Assembly (NCBI RefSeq): GCF_009739515.1
Contig: NZ_CP046535.1
Span: 372,001 to 436,000 of the forward strand
Direction of reading: 5' to 3'
Length of the DNA: 64,000 nt
Source: Sphingomonas profundi
GTDB taxonomy: Bacteria > Pseudomonadota > Alphaproteobacteria > Sphingomonadales > Sphingomonadaceae
The notes beneath the pieces are model-generated. The model worked only from the letters and a program-made list of their open reading frames with translations. It was not told the DNA's origin and ran no database searches. Position numbers and translations under genes: made by a program. Every line of letters starts with the position of its first letter. Position 1 is the stretch's first letter. Below are positions 61,151 through 64,000 of the stretch, in pieces.

Positions 61151-61954
61151 TCATTGGCCTCCGTCTGTACGGGCGCGGAGATAGGGCGCGGCCCAGCCGA
61201 GCCCGGCGAGCGTATCGCCGCGCGGTGCGTATTCGCAGCCGATCCAGCCGTCATAACCGAGCGCATCTATGTGCGAGAGCAGCCAGGGATAGGCGATCTC
61301 GCCAGTGCCGGGTTCACCCCGTCCCGGATTGTCGGCCAGCTGCATATGTCCGATTTGCGGCAGCAGCCGGGCGATCGTGCGCGCGAGATCGCCCTCCATA
61401 ATCTGCATATGGTAGATGTCATATTGCAGCTTCACGTTGGGCCGCGCGACTTCGGCGATGATCGCACAGGCGGACTCGGTCGTGTCGTAGAAGTAACCGG
61501 GCATGTCGACGCGGGTGTTGATGGGCTCCAGCATGATGTCGATGCCGTCCGCCGCGACGCGATCGGCGGCGAAGGCAATGTTGTCTATCAGCGTGGGGCG
61601 TGCGGTGGCATGATCGGTGCCGCCCGGCAGCTTGCCCGGCATCAGGTGCAGTCTCGGGCAATCGAGCGCGCGTGCATAATCCAGCGCGCGATCCACCCCG
61701 GCGCGAAACTCCGCCAAGCGGTCGGGCAGGGCGCCGATGCCGCGCTCGCCGCCGGCCCAGTCGCCGGCCGGGAAATTAAACAGGACGGTCTCTAGGCCCA
61801 ACGCGCGCGTGCGCCGAACCAGATCGTCGATGCGCTCTTCGTAGGGGAAGAGATATTCCACCGCGGTGAAGCCGGCGCTCGCGGCCGCATCGAGGCGATC
61901 AAGGAACGGCAGATCCTTGAACATCATCGTCAGGTTAGCCGAGAGCTTAGTCAC
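61151..61954 (-). CDS. otnI: 2-oxo-tetronate isomerase / hydroxypyruvate isomerase family
   Basis: 267 aa TIM-barrel isomerase. Family motifs: SANLTMMFKDLPFLDRLDAAASAGF (in part LTMMFKDLPFLDR), metal ligands Glu in MLEPINTR, Asp in QYDIYHMQIMEGDL, and Glu in GCEYAPRGDT. OtnI converts 2-oxo-tetronate to 3-oxo-tetronate; the homologous Hyi isomerises hydroxypyruvate and tartronate semialdehyde. OtnI is preferred because denD, otnK and otnC are present and no glyoxylate carboligase is seen. GTG start. Confidence 0.8.
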   Translation of the reverse strand: MTKLSANLTMMFKDLPFLDRLDAAASAGFTAVEYLFPYEERIDDLVRRTRALGLETVLFNFPAGDWAGGERGIGALPDRLAEFRAGVDRALDYARALDCPRLHLMPGKLPGGTDHATARPTLIDNIAFAADRVAADGIDIMLEPINTRVDMPGYFYDTTESACAIIAEVARPNVKLQYDIYHMQIMEGDLARTIARLLPQIGHMQLADNPGRGEPGTGEIAYPWLLSHIDALGYDGWIGCEYAPRGDTLAGLGWAAPYLRARTDGGQ

Positions 61955-62030
61955 TGCGTTAGTCCGATTTATAGGTTGTTTATCGAAATAGAGACTAAGC
62001 GAGCCGCTTGTCGAGCAATGCCCCGCTCCA

Positions 62031-62045
62031 TCCCATCTGGTGGGA
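62031..62045. promoter_or_regulatory. Candidate operator, site 3 (TCCCATCTGGTGGGA)
   Basis: Perfect TCCCA/TGGGA arms around TCTGG, one base different from site 2. It lies between the divergent otnI and glycerate kinase genes, 77 bp from the former. Confidence 0.6.
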
Positions 62046-62238
62046 AATGCGGACGGAACTGCCGGCGTCGCGATGTCCGACGCGCGCGGCCGGAGGCCAT
62101 CTCACAATGCGGAACAGGGGCGGCTAGCGGGCGGAGGGGCGCTTCCACTAGATCGGCGGGAGGATGCCGCCTGTCGCCGCGTCTCCAACGAACGATCGGA
62201 ATGTGAATGAGGGCCGCTACGATCCAAACGGACGCGCG

Positions 62239-63612
62239 ATGAACGCCGACGCCGCAACCGCGACCGCCGGCGGCACGCCGCTGGATGGCGGCGCGATGCG
62301 CGCCTGCCTGTCGGATATCTTCATGGCCGGGCTTGCGGCGGTGCGAGGCGATACGCTGGTAGAGGCGCGCAGCAGCTTCGCCGATGGCGTGTGGCGCTAT
62401 CGGAGCGAGCGAGAAAGTGTCGATTGGGAGCTGCCGGAACAGGGCAGGGTGATCGTGATCGGCGCCGGCAAGGCGGCGGCGTCCCTCGCACTGGGTCTGG
62501 AGCGAACCCTCGGGGATCGTATCGACGACGGCTATCTGGTGGTGAAATATGGTCATGGCGAGCCGCTTCGGCGCATCCGCGTGGCGGAGGCCGGACATCC
62601 CGTACCGGATGAGGCAGGGCTGGCGGCGACGCGCGAACTGATGCGGCTGGCCAGCGATCTGGGGCCGGACGATCGGGTGTTCATGGTGCTGACGGGCGGT
62701 GCATCGGCGCTGCTGGTCTCGCCGGTCGCGGGCGTGACGCTGGACGAGAAGGCGCTGGTGACGGACCTGATGTTGCGATCGGGCGCGGCGATCGACGAGA
62801 TGAACGAGGTGCGCAAGGCGCTGTCGCGGGTCAAGGGCGGTGGGCTGCTCGATGCGATCGGCGCGGCGCCGGTGACGACCCTGGTGATATCGGACGTGCC
62901 GGGCGGGCGCTCAGGCACAATCGGCTCCGCGCCGACCGTGCGCGACCGTGCTTCGCGGCAGCATGTCCGCGCGATCCTCGCCAAGTACGATCTGCTCGAT
63001 CGCCTGGCGCCCAGCATAAGGCGCCACCTGGAAACGCCGGCCGACGAGATGGACCCGAGCGTGGACAGCCCGGTGGCCGGCAACGATCGCTTCATCGTGC
63101 TGGCGGACAGCGGCACCGCACTGGATGCGGCGAAGCTGGCAGCCGAGCAGGCGGGTTTCGCGACAAAAGTCGTCGATCCAGATCTCGCCGGCGGCACTCA
63201 TGTGGCCGCGACGGCTTTTGCGGTCGAGATCCGCCGGGCGCGGGCCGAGCGCAATGCGGGCGGTCCACCGCGAATCCTGCTGGCCGCCGGCGAGACGACG
63301 CTGCGGGTCACGGGCGACGGGCTCGGCGGACGCAACCAGGAATTCGCTCTAGTCGTCGCCCGGGAAATCGCGGGCGTGCCGGACGTCGCGATGCTCGCGG
63401 GCGGCACGGATGGCACGGACGGCCCGACCGACGCGGCGGGCGCGTTCGCCGATGGGGAAAGCTGGCTGCGAGCACGGGAGGTGGGGCTGGATCCCGCCCT
63501 GATGCTGCGCCGCAACGACTCCCACCGCCTGTTCTCGGCGTTGGGCGACCTCTACGTGACCGGCGCTACCGGCACCAACGTGATGGACCTCGTCATCGCG
63601 GTCGTGCCCTGA
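62239..63612 (+). CDS. Glycerate 2-kinase (MOFRL/GckA-TtuD family)
   Basis: 457 aa from the ATG at 62239; an in-frame ATG at 62164 is possible. DUF4147 nucleotide-binding part with VIVIGAGKAAASLALGLE, LTGGASALLVSP and RKALSRVKGGGLLDAI; C-terminal MOFRL domain with LLAAGETTLRVTGDGLGGRNQEFAL (in part GDGLGGRNQEFAL) and AGGTDGTDGPTDAAGAF. It makes 2-phosphoglycerate from glycerate. With the GarR-like reductase it offers a second exit from the sugar-acid pathway into glycolysis. Confidence 0.88.
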   Translation: MNADAATATAGGTPLDGGAMRACLSDIFMAGLAAVRGDTLVEARSSFADGVWRYRSERESVDWELPEQGRVIVIGAGKAAASLALGLERTLGDRIDDGYLVVKYGHGEPLRRIRVAEAGHPVPDEAGLAATRELMRLASDLGPDDRVFMVLTGGASALLVSPVAGVTLDEKALVTDLMLRSGAAIDEMNEVRKALSRVKGGGLLDAIGAAPVTTLVISDVPGGRSGTIGSAPTVRDRASRQHVRAILAKYDLLDRLAPSIRRHLETPADEMDPSVDSPVAGNDRFIVLADSGTALDAAKLAAEQAGFATKVVDPDLAGGTHVAATAFAVEIRRARAERNAGGPPRILLAAGETTLRVTGDGLGGRNQEFALVVAREIAGVPDVAMLAGGTDGTDGPTDAAGAFADGESWLRAREVGLDPALMLRRNDSHRLFSALGDLYVTGATGTNVMDLVIAVVP

Positions 63613-64000
63613 TCAGGCAGCCAGCTGCGTGCCGATCTCCGACGTCATCTGGCGGGCCGCCAGCACCAGGCTCTGGCCGATGCCGTCGAGGCTCTCGCGC
63701 TTCAGGCGGCTGATCACGTCCGATATCGAGAGCGATGCGCGCGGCGCGCCGTAACGGTCGAGCACGACGGCGGCTACGCAGCGCAGGCCCGGCGCATGCT
63801 CCTCGTCATCAATGGCGAAGCCGCGCTGGCGGACGTTCGACAGTTCCCCGCGGATCTGGTCGAGGTCCGTGATGCTGCGCTCCGTGCGCGCAATCAACTC
63901 GGTGCGGGCAAGGAAGCGATCGAGTTCGGGCGGAGACCAGTGCGCCATCATCACCTTGCCCGACGCGGTGGTGTGCATCGGCAGGCAGGCGCCGGGCCGG
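63613..64000 (-). CDS. IclR-family regulator, C-terminal part (runs off the window)
   Basis: 129 residues visible; the HTH part lies beyond 64000. The IclR effector domain is recognisable: LPMHTTASGKVMMAHW, RGFAIDDEEHAPGLRCVAAVVLD (in part GFAIDDEEHAPGLRC) and ASLSISDVISRL. It is convergent with the glycerate kinase. A plausible regulator for the three similar palindromes in this island. Confidence 0.85.
   Translation of the reverse strand, partial: RPGACLPMHTTASGKVMMAHWSPPELDRFLARTELIARTERSITDLDQIRGELSNVRQRGFAIDDEEHAPGLRCVAAVVLDRYGAPRASLSISDVISRLKRESLDGIGQSLVLAARQMTSEIGTQLAA

Noticed and set aside
59956..61401. A 481-codon plus-strand frame opposite the GntR and GarR-like genes
   Set aside because: It spans two unrelated minus-strand genes with clear family motifs and shows no domain of its own.
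1..64000. CRISPR arrays, tRNA or rRNA genes
   Set aside because: No regularly spaced direct repeats and no tRNA- or rRNA-like sequence was noticed anywhere in the window.

Overview
The window looks like a chromosomal segment of a sphingomonad-type alphaproteobacterium. The support is high GC, numerous TonB-dependent receptors (TBDRs) with AxA-type signal peptides, overlapping ATGA/GTGA gene junctions, the DUF3489-DUF2924-serine recombinase cassette typical of these bacteria, and TBDR/MFS catabolic islands. No rRNA, tRNA or CRISPR array was recognised. This assignment is an inference from gene content; no database search was possible.

Layout. 1-7 kb: a TetR regulator, a RidA-like/MOSC pair, and insertion-sequence debris (IS21 remnant, an intact 1238-bp IS3-family element that cuts a PAS-GGDEF gene, three more IS scraps). 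7-12 kb: TetR - TBDR - FAD-dependent dehydrogenase of the 3-ketosteroid dehydrogenase type. 12-19 kb: IS66/IS3 scraps, a beheaded trypsin-like gene, a GGDEF-EAL protein with an eroded EAL half, then a TBDR divergent from a small exported protein and a di-haem cytochrome c peroxidase. 19-27 kb: a glutathione transferase, a YdeI-like protein and a complete heavy-metal export operon (CDF + czcCBA) divergent from a MerR/CadR-type regulator, with a textbook 19-bp-spacer MerR promoter.

27-35 kb is the most interesting part: a tightly overlapping three-gene operon encoding a ComEC-like metallo-beta-lactamase-fold hydrolase, one polypeptide fusing E2-like, E1-like and JAB/JAMM domains, and a patatin phospholipase. 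It resembles type II CBASS (CapV + Cap2 + Cap3) but has no CD-NTase; the MBL gene occupies its place. I infer an anti-phage or stress system in which ubiquitin-like chemistry controls a membrane-degrading effector. It abuts a DUF3489/DUF2924/large serine recombinase cassette, then a ParB-DNA methyltransferase gene, two DUF5681 genes, a PD-(D/E)XK-like protein and an XRE regulator.

39-47 kb is an IS graveyard with readable history: IS5 split by a second copy of the 1238-bp IS3 element (TTT target duplication), and another IS3 element split by an intact IS21 element (8-bp duplication). A BLUF photoreceptor gene and a TBDR gene are cut at its edges.

47-64 kb is a sugar-acid catabolic island: D-erythronate-type genes (denD, otnI, otnK, otnC), a GarR-like reductase, a glycerate 2-kinase, two MFS transporters, a large glycoside-hydrolase-like protein, a beta-propeller exported protein, a 2-hydroxyacid dehydrogenase, and GntR and IclR regulators. 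Three near-identical 15-bp palindromes lie upstream of three of its transcription units and may be the operator of one local regulator. Several genes in the window carry single small frameshifts (cytochrome peroxidase, cyclase-family protein, DUF2924, a small gene at 32.2 kb), which could be real decay or uncorrected assembly indels.
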